DNA from: an uncultured Hyphomicrobiales bacterium
GTDB taxonomy: Bacteria; Pseudomonadota; Alphaproteobacteria; Rhizobiales; Beijerinckiaceae
Length of the DNA stretch: 38,154 nucleotides
Assembly: GCA_903885755.1 (NCBI GenBank)
Contig: CAISJZ010000503.1
Span: 1-38,154 of the forward strand
Direction of reading: 5' to 3'
The position numbers and the translations under genes are program-made. Position 1 is the first letter of the stretch, and the number at the start of each line of letters is the position of its first letter. Positions 16,689 to 24,538 of the stretch are shown piece after piece. A model generated the notes under the pieces. It was not told the origin of the DNA. It searched no databases and saw nothing but the letters and a program-made list of their open reading frames with translations.

Positions 16689-17210
16689 ATGGCCAAACCT
16701 CCCCGCCCGATAAAGCCGCCACAACCGGTTGCCGATGCGATCTCGGAGCCGTCGAGCGACCTCGACGCGTTGCCGCCGCGCGTGCGCGCCCTGCGCGACA
16801 AGATTCTCGAAGCGGTGTCATCAGGCGACATCGAGGCGTTGCGCCCGGCGATCGAATGGAACGAGACGCCGCCCATCTTCGCGCGCGGCGCGCGGCCGCT
16901 GGCTTTTTCGCAACTGGTCGAGTTTCTCAGGACGCGATCGTTCGACGGCAAGGGCGCGGAAATTCTGGCGATCCTCGGCGCGATTTTCGAACAGCCCTAT
17001 GTTCGCGTCCGGCGCGGTCCAGTCGAGACCTATGTCTGGCCCGCCTTCGCCGCGCGCCAGTGGCCGGATCCGACGCCGGAGACGCGTATCGCCATGTATC
17101 GCTGCTCGCGCTTCGCCAATATCCGGCTCACCAACGATATCGGCCTGCCGCTGATCGAACGCGTCGGCATCGGCGCCGATGGCACCTGGCACTATTTCTG
17201 GGCGGGCTGA
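16689..17210 (+). CDS. Conserved hypothetical protein
   Basis: A 173-residue soluble protein. A proline-rich N-terminus (KPPRPIKPPQP) leads to a helical domain (RALRDKILEAVSSGDIEALR) and a conserved-looking core with IEWNETPPIF, YVWPAFAARQW and a C-terminal GADGTWHYFWAG. I associate this pattern with an unnamed family common in Rhizobiales, but I cannot give a function. The start ATG 16689 lies 44 nt after the receptor triplet. Its last 19 nt overlap the 3' end of the MFS gene on the other strand. Confidence 0.75.
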   Translation: MAKPPRPIKPPQPVADAISEPSSDLDALPPRVRALRDKILEAVSSGDIEALRPAIEWNETPPIFARGARPLAFSQLVEFLRTRSFDGKGAEILAILGAIFEQPYVRVRRGPVETYVWPAFAARQWPDPTPETRIAMYRCSRFANIRLTNDIGLPLIERVGIGADGTWHYFWAG

Positions 17211-18421
17211 TAGGGGCCGTCGAGGTCGGCCTTGATAGCCAGCGCGATGGTGGCCGCCATGGCGATAGCCGATCCGTAGAATATCCACGCGGGCATGTTG
17301 TGGTCGATGAACCAGGCGCCGACCATGGGGCTGATCATGCCGCCTATATTGAAACCGGTCGTGACAATGCCGAACACGCGCCCGACGGCGCCGGGCGGCG
17401 AGGCCGCGCGGGTCAGCATGTCGCGCGAGGGCATGATGAGACCGGCGAGAAATCCGGCCAGCGAGATCAACGCCAACGTGGGGTAGGGGCCGAAATCGAA
17501 CGAACCGACGAGAATGACGAGCAGCGCCGCGAGCCCGAAGCCACCGCTGGTCACGAGCGACTGGCGCGTCGCCCGGTCGGCGAGAAAGCCGCCGGCCAGA
17601 ACGCCCGTCACCATGGCGCACATGAACAGTGTCAGGCCCCAGTCGCCGATCGCGCGCGGCAGTTGGTGAAGGTCGGTCAGGCCGACGACCATGTAGGTCT
17701 GCAGGATGTTCGTGCCGATATTGAGCACGGTGTACATGAGCGTCAGCAGGATCACCGCGGGCGTCAGCAGCGCCATGGCGGACGGCCCCTCTGGCGCTCC
17801 GGTTGTCGCGGCGTGGCGCGCGCCGTCGCGCTCGTCGCGGCAGCCAGGCAGCAGGGGCAGGGCGACCAGTGGCCCAAGGGCGCCGCAGACGATCAGCGCG
17901 GTCCGCGCGCCGCCGAAATGCGCCGCCGCCAGCATGATTGGCGGAGCGACGGCGAAACCGAGATAACCCATGAACGCATGGACCGAAAAGGCGCGACCCA
18001 TGCGGTTGGGGCTCATTTCAGCGGCGAGGATGGAATAGTCGGCGGGATGATAGACCGCGTTGGCCAGACCAATCACGGCCGACCCCGCGATCAGCATGAC
18101 AAAGGAGGGCCAGACGCCGATGGCGATGAACCCGAGACCGCCGAGAACGAGGCCGCCGACGAGCAGGGTGCGCGCGCCGAGTCGGTCGCACAGGAAACCG
18201 ATCGGGGCCTGCGTCAGCGCCGAGACGATGTTCATCGTGGCGATGGACCAGGCGAGGTCGGTGTAGGAAACGCCGAGCAGCTCCTTCAGGTCGGGCAGGA
18301 TTGGCACGAAGGCGAGCCAGTAGAGATGGCTGATGAGATGCGCCGCCGAAATCAGGCCCAGCGTTTTGAATTCCGCCCTAGTGTCGTCATGAGGCGCCGC
18401 GATGGCGGTCTGCAATCCCAA
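17192..18421 (-). CDS. MFS transporter, fosmidomycin-resistance-like efflux type
   Basis: A 409-residue 12-segment major facilitator. Loop 2-3 carries a degenerate DRLGAR motif and segment 4-5 reads YHPADYSILA, a pattern that resembles the Fsr/drug exporter branch. It probably exports a small molecule or drug from the cytosol. It starts 22 nt after the stop of the deacetylase-like gene (18444-19373), so the two form a likely operon; the transporter could export the substrate or product of that enzyme. The 3' end overlaps the convergent gene at 17210 by 19 nt. Confidence 0.87.
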   Translation of the reverse strand: MGLQTAIAAPHDDTRAEFKTLGLISAAHLISHLYWLAFVPILPDLKELLGVSYTDLAWSIATMNIVSALTQAPIGFLCDRLGARTLLVGGLVLGGLGFIAIGVWPSFVMLIAGSAVIGLANAVYHPADYSILAAEMSPNRMGRAFSVHAFMGYLGFAVAPPIMLAAAHFGGARTALIVCGALGPLVALPLLPGCRDERDGARHAATTGAPEGPSAMALLTPAVILLTLMYTVLNIGTNILQTYMVVGLTDLHQLPRAIGDWGLTLFMCAMVTGVLAGGFLADRATRQSLVTSGGFGLAALLVILVGSFDFGPYPTLALISLAGFLAGLIMPSRDMLTRAASPPGAVGRVFGIVTTGFNIGGMISPMVGAWFIDHNMPAWIFYGSAIAMAATIALAIKADLDGPYQPAQK

Positions 18422-18443
18422 TGCGTCCTCCCGGAAGTCTGCT

Positions 18444-19373
18444 TCAGGCGCCCATCAGCCGTCGCACGTGCGCGCCGACGGATCGTGACAGACCCTCCAG
18501 ATCATAGCCGCCTTCGAGCAGCGAAACGAGCCGCCCCTTTGCTCGCCTGTCCGCGATCTCCATCAGCTTGGCCGTGGCCCAGCCGAAATCCTCCTCGACG
18601 AGGTTGATGTTGGCGAGCGGATCGCGCCGATGGGCGTCGAAACCCGCTGAGACGATCACGAGGTCGGGCCCGAACGCCTCGAGACGCGGCAGGATGCGGT
18701 CGTTCATCGCGGCGCGGAACTGTTCGCCGCCGTCTCCGGCGCGCAGCGGCGCGTTGACGATATTGTCGAACTCGCCCCGTTCGCTCACCGCGCCCGTGCC
18801 GGGATAGAGCGGCATCTGGTGGGTCGAGCAATACATGACCGTCGGGTCGGACCAGAAGATATCCTGGGTGCCGTTGCCGTGGTGGACGTCGAAATCGATG
18901 ATCGCGACCCGGTCGAGCCCATGGACCGCCTGCGCGTGGCGGGCGGCGATGGCGGCGCTGTTGTAAAAGCAGAACCCCATGGCGGTCGCCCGCTCGGCGT
19001 GGTGCCCCGGCGGCCGCATGGCGACGAAGACATTGTCGACCCTGCCGGCGATCGCCTCATCCACGGCCAGGCAAGCGGCGCCCGCCGCCAGCGTGGCGGC
19101 CTCCAGCGTCTTGGGGCACATGGTCGTGTCGCCGTCGAGTTCGGCATAGCCCGTGGTCGGCGCGGCTACCTCGAGGGCCGCGATATAGGGCTCGGGATGT
19201 ACACGCAGGATTGATTCGCGGCTGGCGAGCGGCGCCCGCTCACGCTGCAGGGTCTGGAAGGCCTCCCCTTCAAGGATGCGCTCGATGGCGCGCAGCCGGT
19301 CGGGACGCTCGGGATGGCCCTCGCCCATCTCGTGCAAAAGGGCGGTTGGATGGGTAATATACAGCGTGTTCAC
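18444..19373 (-). CDS. Histone-deacetylase-like amidohydrolase (AcuC/AphA superfamily)
   Basis: A 309-residue zinc deacylase of the arginase/HDAC fold. Catalytic positions are all present: the HH dyad at 124-125 (in RPPGHHAE), zinc ligands Asp162 and His164 (in DFDVHHGNGTQ), Asp246 (in SAGFDAH) and Tyr290 (in LLEGGYD). Bacterial members remove acetyl or other acyl groups from lysine, acetylpolyamines or small amides. Start GTG 19373 was chosen because the family begins with LYITHP and GHPERPDRL directly after it; the upstream in-frame codons have no family match. It is followed after 22 nt by an MFS transporter gene. It is divergent from the L,D-transpeptidase gene. Confidence 0.9.
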   Translation of the reverse strand: MNTLYITHPTALLHEMGEGHPERPDRLRAIERILEGEAFQTLQRERAPLASRESILRVHPEPYIAALEVAAPTTGYAELDGDTTMCPKTLEAATLAAGAACLAVDEAIAGRVDNVFVAMRPPGHHAERATAMGFCFYNSAAIAARHAQAVHGLDRVAIIDFDVHHGNGTQDIFWSDPTVMYCSTHQMPLYPGTGAVSERGEFDNIVNAPLRAGDGGEQFRAAMNDRILPRLEAFGPDLVIVSAGFDAHRRDPLANINLVEEDFGWATAKLMEIADRRAKGRLVSLLEGGYDLEGLSRSVGAHVRRLMGA

Positions 19374-19463
19374 GAAGGTTCCCGCACGTTCGCCGACCTC
19401 CCGAGGGGCCATTTCAGCGTCGCGCTCGCCGTGTCTTTTGAGACACACTTGCGTGACTTGTGC

Positions 19464-19492
19464 TTTACGAACTTCTAAGCAGGATTTATTGT
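19464..19492 (+). promoter_or_regulatory. Candidate sigma-70-type promoter of the L,D-transpeptidase gene
   Basis: TTTACG (19464-19469) and TATTGT (19487-19492) are separated by 17 nt in an unusually AT-rich patch of the divergent region. Each box matches four of six consensus bases. Transcription would begin near 19500, about 48 nt before ATG 19548. Predicted by eye only. Confidence 0.38.
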
Positions 19493-19547
19493 GGTAAGCA
19501 ATTCGCTAATAGAGTTATCGAGCGTTTCCGGGAATCAGGGCGGGGCC

Positions 19548-20162
19548 ATGAACTTCAAAGCTTTCTCAACTGTCTTCGCGATGGCAATCGGCCTGGGGGC
19601 GTGCAACTCGTCCCACATGGCCTCGATGCCCGATCCAGGCGTCTCGACGCAGGACTCCAAGTATATGGCTATGTTGCCGAATTTTGAGCTGCCGCTCGAT
19701 TTTCGCCGTCAGCAGGTCGATGATCCGACGGGCGAGGCGCCTGGCACGGTCCTGATCGATAGCCGCGCGCACTACCTCTATTTCGTCCTGCCCGGCAAGA
19801 AAGCCATTCGCTACGGCGTCGCCACTGGCGCCGAGGCGCAGGGCTGGACCGGCGTCGCGACGGTTGGCCGCAAGGCCGAGTGGCCGCACTGGCTGCCCCC
19901 GAGGGACATGCTGGAGCGCTGGCCGCACCTCAAGCCGACGGTCGACGCTGGCGGCCTGCCCGGTGGTCCCGACAATCCGCTTGGCGCGCGCGCCATGTAC
20001 CTCTTCCAGAACAACCACGACACGCTGTACCGGATTCACGGCACCAACGAGCCGGAGAAAATCGGCCAGGACGTGTCCTCCGGCTGTATCCGCCTGACCA
20101 ACATCGACGCCATCGACCTCTTCAACCGGATCAAGGTCGGCGCGAAGGTTATCGTCAAGTAG
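19548..20162 (+). CDS. L,D-transpeptidase (YkuD domain) lipoprotein
   Basis: A 204-residue cell-wall enzyme. The lipobox LGAC ends at Cys19, so it should be anchored as a lipoprotein. The YkuD domain covers about 65-204: it opens with GTVLIDSRAHYLYFV and contains His164 (YRIHGTNEP) and the nucleophile Cys180 in SSGCIRL. This SSGC form replaces the textbook SHGC and is common in alphaproteobacteria. It would form 3-3 peptidoglycan cross-links or attach proteins in the periplasm. ATG 19548 was preferred because the lipoprotein signal begins there; the upstream frame adds polar residues. A strong terminator follows at 20189-20216. Confidence 0.92.
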   Translation: MNFKAFSTVFAMAIGLGACNSSHMASMPDPGVSTQDSKYMAMLPNFELPLDFRRQQVDDPTGEAPGTVLIDSRAHYLYFVLPGKKAIRYGVATGAEAQGWTGVATVGRKAEWPHWLPPRDMLERWPHLKPTVDAGGLPGGPDNPLGARAMYLFQNNHDTLYRIHGTNEPEKIGQDVSSGCIRLTNIDAIDLFNRIKVGAKVIVK

Positions 20163-20188
20163 GCTTGCGCGACGCTGATTGTTTCAAA

Positions 20189-20216
20189 CGGCCGGGACTG
20201 TCCCGGCCGTTTTTTT
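20189..20216 (+). terminator. Rho-independent terminator
   Basis: A perfect 9-bp GC-rich stem (CGGCCGGGA / TCCCGGCCG) with a 3-nt loop is followed by seven T. It lies 27 nt after the L,D-transpeptidase stop and 6 nt before the end of the convergent phosphoesterase gene, which it may also help to terminate, though the T-run on that side is weak. Confidence 0.9.
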
Positions 20217-20221
20217 GCGTG

Positions 20222-21133
20222 TCAGGCGATCAAGGGCGGGGCGATCTCGATGGAGACGACTTCCGGCGGTCGTCCCAGTCGGATCGGCATATCCGACGTG
20301 CCAAGGCCGGCGGAAATAATCATGTGCCGCCCCTCCTCGATGACGTGGCCATAGACGTGATTGGCCCCGAAGCGGCGATTGGCCGATGGCGAGCCGATGA
20401 TCGGGAGATTCACCTGACCGCCATGGGTGTGGCCGCACAAAGTCAGCGAAACGCGCCGCGAAATCTTGCTGAAAATGTAGGGTTCGTGCGCCAGGAGCAG
20501 AATGGGCGCCTCGTCGGTAATCTGTCCCAGGGCGTGGCCGAGGTCGTCCACCCCGCGATAGACGCCGCGCGACAGGCGATGGGCGAGCTGATCGCCCAGG
20601 CCAACAAGCCAGAATGGCTTGCCGCCTGATTTCAGCCGGACAGCGTCGTTTTCCAGCGTCCGGACGCCGGCTTGCGCGAGGGCGTCTCGCACCGCGTCGA
20701 CATTGCTGGCCCGCATGTTCGGGAGCGCGCCATGCCACCAGTCATGATTGCCGAGAATGGCGAAAACGCCGAGAGGCGCCTTGAGAATTTCGAGCGATTC
20801 CGCCCATTGCTGGGGATACACGGGCGCCGTCACGAAGTTGTGCCCGGCGTTAAAGTCGCCGAGGATGACCGTCAGGTCGGGCTTGAGGCCGTTGGCCACT
20901 TCGCAGATCGAGCGGATGCGCGCCGCTGACATCCAGGGTTCGCAGGCGTGGATATCGGCGATGACGGCGATCCTGAGCGGCAGATTCGCGGGCCAGCCTG
21001 GCGGCGTCAACGTGTAATTCGTGACATCCAGCATAAGGCCAGGTTCAATCCCGGCGGCATAGGCGCCAAGGCCGGTGAAACCGGTCCCCAGCACGCCGGC
21101 TCCCCTCAGGAAGCGCCGACGGTTGATCAACAT
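20222..21133 (-). CDS. Metallophosphoesterase with Tat signal
   Basis: A 303-residue calcineurin-type phosphoesterase. Residues 4-10 (NRRRFLR) form a twin-arginine motif followed by a Gly-rich hydrophobic stretch, so export by Tat is likely. The five metal blocks can be read: DIHA (60-63), GDFNAG (92-97), GNHDWW (128-133), an AHEP histidine, and GHTHGGQ. The arrangement is closest to YkuE-like membrane or periplasmic phosphoesterases; the substrate may be a phospholipid or lipid-A precursor, but that is inference. It is convergent with the L,D-transpeptidase gene. Asn in GDFNAG replaces the more common Asp/Val residues, which is not a metal ligand change. Confidence 0.9.
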   Translation of the reverse strand: MLINRRRFLRGAGVLGTGFTGLGAYAAGIEPGLMLDVTNYTLTPPGWPANLPLRIAVIADIHACEPWMSAARIRSICEVANGLKPDLTVILGDFNAGHNFVTAPVYPQQWAESLEILKAPLGVFAILGNHDWWHGALPNMRASNVDAVRDALAQAGVRTLENDAVRLKSGGKPFWLVGLGDQLAHRLSRGVYRGVDDLGHALGQITDEAPILLLAHEPYIFSKISRRVSLTLCGHTHGGQVNLPIIGSPSANRRFGANHVYGHVIEEGRHMIISAGLGTSDMPIRLGRPPEVVSIEIAPPLIA

Positions 21134-21180
21134 AGGGCGATCCCGTTGTTCCCGCCGCGCCAGACCATTGCGATCGCTAT

Positions 21181-21378
21181 TCAGGCGGCCATGCTCGCGT
21201 CTATTTGCTTATCGAGGAGCTTCCGGGCGGAAATACGCCGCTGCCGTGGCGTTTCCTCGCGCACCTCAAGAGCTGCCGCGACGGCCGAGATCCCGATTTC
21301 ACGATACAGGCGCGAAAGGAGGTCTCGCTCTTCGGGGCTTTGCGACCGTGGCGATCGGGAGGCTGTTTCCTGGCTCAT
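21181..21378 (-). CDS. Small hypothetical protein
   Basis: A 65-residue basic protein without membrane segment. Its middle reads LLSRLYREIGISAVAAAL, a pattern I have a loose memory of from small unnamed proteins of Bradyrhizobium-like genomes. It is located 47 nt upstream of the phosphoesterase gene in the same direction. The ribosome site before ATG 21378 is weak. It may be an alternative-frame artefact, but nothing else occupies the region. Confidence 0.5.
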   Translation of the reverse strand: MSQETASRSPRSQSPEERDLLSRLYREIGISAVAAALEVREETPRQRRISARKLLDKQIDASMAA

Positions 21379-21479
21379 GTCGATACTCGCGACTGGACAT
21401 GGATGGCGCGCGGCGAGGCCGCGACCGGTCCAACCTGAATGCGTTTGGTTAAGGAAGAATTGCCGCCAGTCGCCGGGCG

Positions 21480-21941
21480 TCAGCGCGCGCGTCGCGCCGC
21501 CGTGGCGGCGCGGGCGAAATCGCGTACGGTCACGATGAGGCTCTCGAGACTTTCGATCTGGTTGGGCGCCAGGCGTCCGATCGTCTCCGCGACAAAGGCG
21601 CGTTGCAGTTCGAGCCCCTGCCGCGCAAGGCCACGCCCCTGTTCGGTCAGGAAGATCGCGTGGGAGCGCCGGTCGCCTTCCGTTGCGCGCCGCTCCACGT
21701 GGCCGGCGGCCTGAAGGCGGTCGATGAGGCCAGAAATGTTGCCTTTGGTCACATAGAGCCGCTCGGCCAGCTCCTGCTGGCTGACGCCCTCGCGCTCGGT
21801 CAGCGTGGTCAACACGTCACATTGTGGCACCGAAAGGCCGATGGACTTGAAACGATCACTGATCGCCGCGCCAAACCGCGCATGCAACCGGATCATTCGG
21901 AACCAGACCCGTTCAGCGTCCCTGCCAGTGTCCCGTGTCAT
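21480..21941 (-). CDS. MarR-family transcriptional regulator
   Basis: A 153-residue winged-helix repressor-type protein. The helix-turn-helix spans about residues 50-75 (GVSQQELAERLYVTKGNISG), followed by a wing with RRATEGDRRSHAIFLTEQG, which holds the conserved DxRxxxxxLT-type motif. Such proteins sense phenolic or acyl-CoA ligands and often regulate the gene beside them. Here that is the divergent acyl-CoA ligase (start 22124) and possibly the CoA-transferase beyond it. A candidate promoter with an overlapping inverted repeat lies at 21963-21997. Confidence 0.9.
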   Translation of the reverse strand: MTRDTGRDAERVWFRMIRLHARFGAAISDRFKSIGLSVPQCDVLTTLTEREGVSQQELAERLYVTKGNISGLIDRLQAAGHVERRATEGDRRSHAIFLTEQGRGLARQGLELQRAFVAETIGRLAPNQIESLESLIVTVRDFARAATAARRAR

Positions 21942-21962
21942 CTCAAACCCCGCCTGTGATTT

Positions 21963-21997
21963 GTTTTATTGGTGAGACCGCGACACGGCAAGTGCCG
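21963..21997 (-). promoter_or_regulatory. Candidate marR promoter with overlapping inverted repeat
   Basis: On the minus strand, TTGCCG (21991-21986) and TAAAAC (21968-21963) are 17 nt apart, about 20 nt upstream of the MarR start codon. The -35 box lies inside a small inverted repeat CGGCA-AG-TGCCG (21986-21997), a plausible site for autorepression. The repeat is short, so this is a suggestion only. Confidence 0.35.
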
Positions 21998-22123
21998 CAG
22001 CGCCGGACGGGGCGACGACAGTCGTTTGGGCCCTCCACACTTGGTCGCACTTCCCGCCGCCCGGCATTTCGGTACATTGAACATGCTGGCGCCAGAAGCC
22101 GGCCAGTTATAGGGGAGGCAACC

Positions 22124-23752
22124 ATGCTCGGATTGATGCAGGACTGGCCGCTGCTCATCCATCGCGTCATCGACCACGCCGGCGCGCAGTTCGGAACCCG
22201 CGAAGTGGTCTCCCGCTCGGTCGAGGGGCCGGTTCATCGCACCACTTACGCCGACGTGCGGGCGCGCGCGCTCAAGGTCGCCCAGCGACTGGAGCGCGAT
22301 GGCATTGTCAACGGCGACCGGGTGGCCACGCTGGCCTGGAACACCTGGCGGCATCTGGAAGCCTGGTACGGCATCACTGGCGTAGGCGCGATCTATCACA
22401 CGATCAATCCGCGGCTATTCCCCGAACAGATCGTCTGGATCGCCAACCACGCGCAGGACCGCGTCGTCATGACCGATCTGACGTTTATTCCGCTGCTGGA
22501 AGCGATCGCCGACAAGCTGCCGAGCGTCGAGCGGTACATTGTATTTACCGACGCCGCGCACATGCCGGCGACAAAATTGAAGAACGCGGTCGCCTATGAG
22601 GACTGGCTCAACGAGGCGGACGGGGATTTCCGCTGGGCCGAGTTTGATGAAAAGACCGCTGCCGGCCTTTGCTACACCTCCGGCACGACGGGCAATCCCA
22701 AGGGCGTGCTTTACTCGCATCGCTCGAACGTTCTGCATTCGCTGTCGCTTGCCAACCCGGATTGCTTCGGCCTGTCCTCGCGTTCGGTCATCTTGCCGGT
22801 GGTGCCGCTGTTCCACGCCAATTCCTGGTCGCTCGCCTTCTCGGCGCCGATGTATGGCGCCAAGATGGTCATGCCGGGGATGCGTCTCGATGGCGCCTCG
22901 ATTTACGAAATGCTTGAGACCGAGAAGGTCACCATGGCTGCGGGCGTTCCGACGGTCTGGTTGATGCTTCTGCAGTACATGGCCAAGGAAAAAAAGAAGC
23001 TGTCGACCGTCGAGCGCATGCTGATCGGCGGCTCCGCCTGTCCGCGCGCCATGATCGAGGCCTTCCAGATCGAACACGGAATCGATGTCGTGCATGCCTG
23101 GGGCATGACGGAAATGAGTCCGGTCGGGACCTGTGGCGCGGTGAAGGCGCAATTCGCCGACCTCAAGGGTGACGCGCTGATTGATCTCAAGTCGAAGCAG
23201 GGTTTCGCCTTCTTCGGCGTCGAAATGAAAATCACCGACGACTCCGGCAAGAGCCTGCCTTGGGATGGAAAGACTTTTGGAAGCCTGAAGGTCGCGGGCT
23301 TCGCCGTCACCAGGGGCTACTATGGGGTCGACAATACCGGTTTGCTCGACGACGACGGCTTCTTCGACACGGGCGACGTCGCCACCATCGACGCCAACGG
23401 CTATATGCAGATCACCGATCGTTCGAAGGACGTCATCAAATCCGGCGGTGAATGGATTTCATCGATTGATCTGGAAAATCTCGCCGTCGGGCACCCTGAT
23501 GTCGCCGAGGCCGCGGTCATCGGCATCGCGCATCCCCGCTGGGACGAACGCCCGTTGCTGGTCGTCGTGCCGAAGGAGGGCCGCGTGATCGATCGCGACT
23601 CGGTGCTGCGATACATGGAAGGCAGGATCGCCAAATGGTGGATGCCCGACGATGTTCAGGTCGTCGCGGAAATTCCCCATACGGCGACCGGCAAGATCAA
23701 CAAGCTGAAACTGCGCGACGACTTCAAGGCTTACAAATTGCCTACAACCTGA
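22124..23752 (+). CDS. Acyl-CoA ligase, medium-chain type (AlkK-like)
   Basis: A 542-residue ANL-superfamily adenylating enzyme that activates a carboxylic acid with ATP and CoA. The P-loop motif YTSGTTGNPKG is at 184-194, the adenylate-binding segment WGMTEMSP near 325, the hinge DRSKDVIKSGGEWIS near 430, and the catalytic lysine Lys524 in TATGKINK. The full-length layout and the opening MQDWPLLIHRVIDHA fit AlkK-type medium-chain fatty acid ligases, though aromatic acids cannot be excluded. ATG 22124 has an AGGGGAGG ribosome site 6 nt upstream. It is divergent from marR and convergent with the CoA-transferase genes, 12 nt apart. Confidence 0.92.
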   Translation: MLGLMQDWPLLIHRVIDHAGAQFGTREVVSRSVEGPVHRTTYADVRARALKVAQRLERDGIVNGDRVATLAWNTWRHLEAWYGITGVGAIYHTINPRLFPEQIVWIANHAQDRVVMTDLTFIPLLEAIADKLPSVERYIVFTDAAHMPATKLKNAVAYEDWLNEADGDFRWAEFDEKTAAGLCYTSGTTGNPKGVLYSHRSNVLHSLSLANPDCFGLSSRSVILPVVPLFHANSWSLAFSAPMYGAKMVMPGMRLDGASIYEMLETEKVTMAAGVPTVWLMLLQYMAKEKKKLSTVERMLIGGSACPRAMIEAFQIEHGIDVVHAWGMTEMSPVGTCGAVKAQFADLKGDALIDLKSKQGFAFFGVEMKITDDSGKSLPWDGKTFGSLKVAGFAVTRGYYGVDNTGLLDDDGFFDTGDVATIDANGYMQITDRSKDVIKSGGEWISSIDLENLAVGHPDVAEAAVIGIAHPRWDERPLLVVVPKEGRVIDRDSVLRYMEGRIAKWWMPDDVQVVAEIPHTATGKINKLKLRDDFKAYKLPTT

Positions 23753-23764
23753 ACGCGTGACCCA

Positions 23765-24538
23765 TCACGCGCCCGTGTGCGCCGCCTTCGTGCGCGCGTG
23801 CATGGCGCGCAGGGTTTCGATCTCCCCGACCGTTGGCGTCGGCGTCTCGATGACGCTGGCTGCGAAACGCGGCGTCCAACCACAATTCTCGACGATTTTT
23901 TCGCGCGTGGCGCCTGGGTGCAGCGAGACCACGATCATCTCCTTTGTTTCCGCGTCGGGTTCGAAAACGCAGAGATCGGTGATGAGCTTCGTCGGGCCCT
24001 TCGAGGTCAGGCCGAGGTCGCGGCGCTCGCGCCCGTTTGGCCCATGGCCCATGGAAGTGATGAACGGCAGTCGATCGACGAAGGCGCGCTGGCCCATCGC
24101 CATGATGATGAAAATCTCGCCGCAGTTGGTGGCGATTTCCGGCGCGCCGCCGCCGCCAGGCAGACGCACCTTTGGCTTGAGGTAATCGCCAACCACCGTC
24201 GTGTTCAGATTGGCGAAGCGATCGATCTGCGCGCCGCCGAGAAATCCGACCGAAATACGTCCGCCCTGCAGCCAGAAGCGGAACATCTCCGGCACGGACA
24301 CGGTGCAAAGCGCGGTGTCGCACAATTCGCCGTCACCGATCGAAAGCGGCAGCACGTTGGGTTTGGTGGCGATCGTGCCGGACTCATAGATCAGCGTGAG
24401 ATCTGGCGCGTGGGTCAGGCGCGCGAGATTGCAGGCGGCCGAGGGCGCGCCGATGCCGACAAAGCAGATATCCTCGTTGCGCAGCGCGCGCGCCGCGGCG
24501 ATCGTCATCATTTCCGTGGGCGTGTGGGGCGTGGTCAT
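23765..24538 (-). CDS. CoA-transferase, beta subunit (GctB/CatJ type)
   Basis: A 257-residue family I CoA-transferase small subunit. The catalytic glutamate is expected at Glu52 (in LIYESGTIATKP), and SIGDGELCDTA, FLGGAQIDRFANLNTT and KLPGGGG-like loops follow; a late segment reads VSLHPGATREKI. The frame is open for 67 codons upstream, but those overlap the alpha gene. ATG 24538 overlaps the alpha stop (ATGA), the usual coupled layout of the two subunits. The pair moves CoA between a free acid and an acyl-CoA; the substrate (glutaconate, 3-oxoadipate or a ring-cleavage product) cannot be read. I favour the GctB-like branch. Confidence 0.9.
   Translation of the reverse strand: MTTPHTPTEMMTIAAARALRNEDICFVGIGAPSAACNLARLTHAPDLTLIYESGTIATKPNVLPLSIGDGELCDTALCTVSVPEMFRFWLQGGRISVGFLGGAQIDRFANLNTTVVGDYLKPKVRLPGGGGAPEIATNCGEIFIIMAMGQRAFVDRLPFITSMGHGPNGRERRDLGLTSKGPTKLITDLCVFEPDAETKEMIVVSLHPGATREKIVENCGWTPRFAASVIETPTPTVGEIETLRAMHARTKAAHTGA

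Noticed and set aside
15133-16821. A 562-codon minus-strand frame across the receptor triplet
   Set aside because: It is fully antisense to two clear receptor genes and has no recognisable domain.
16382-18607. A 741-codon open frame on the plus strand
   Set aside because: It runs across the third receptor gene and opposite the MFS gene; the sequence is Arg/Gly-rich with no family pattern, typical of a shadow frame in GC-rich DNA.
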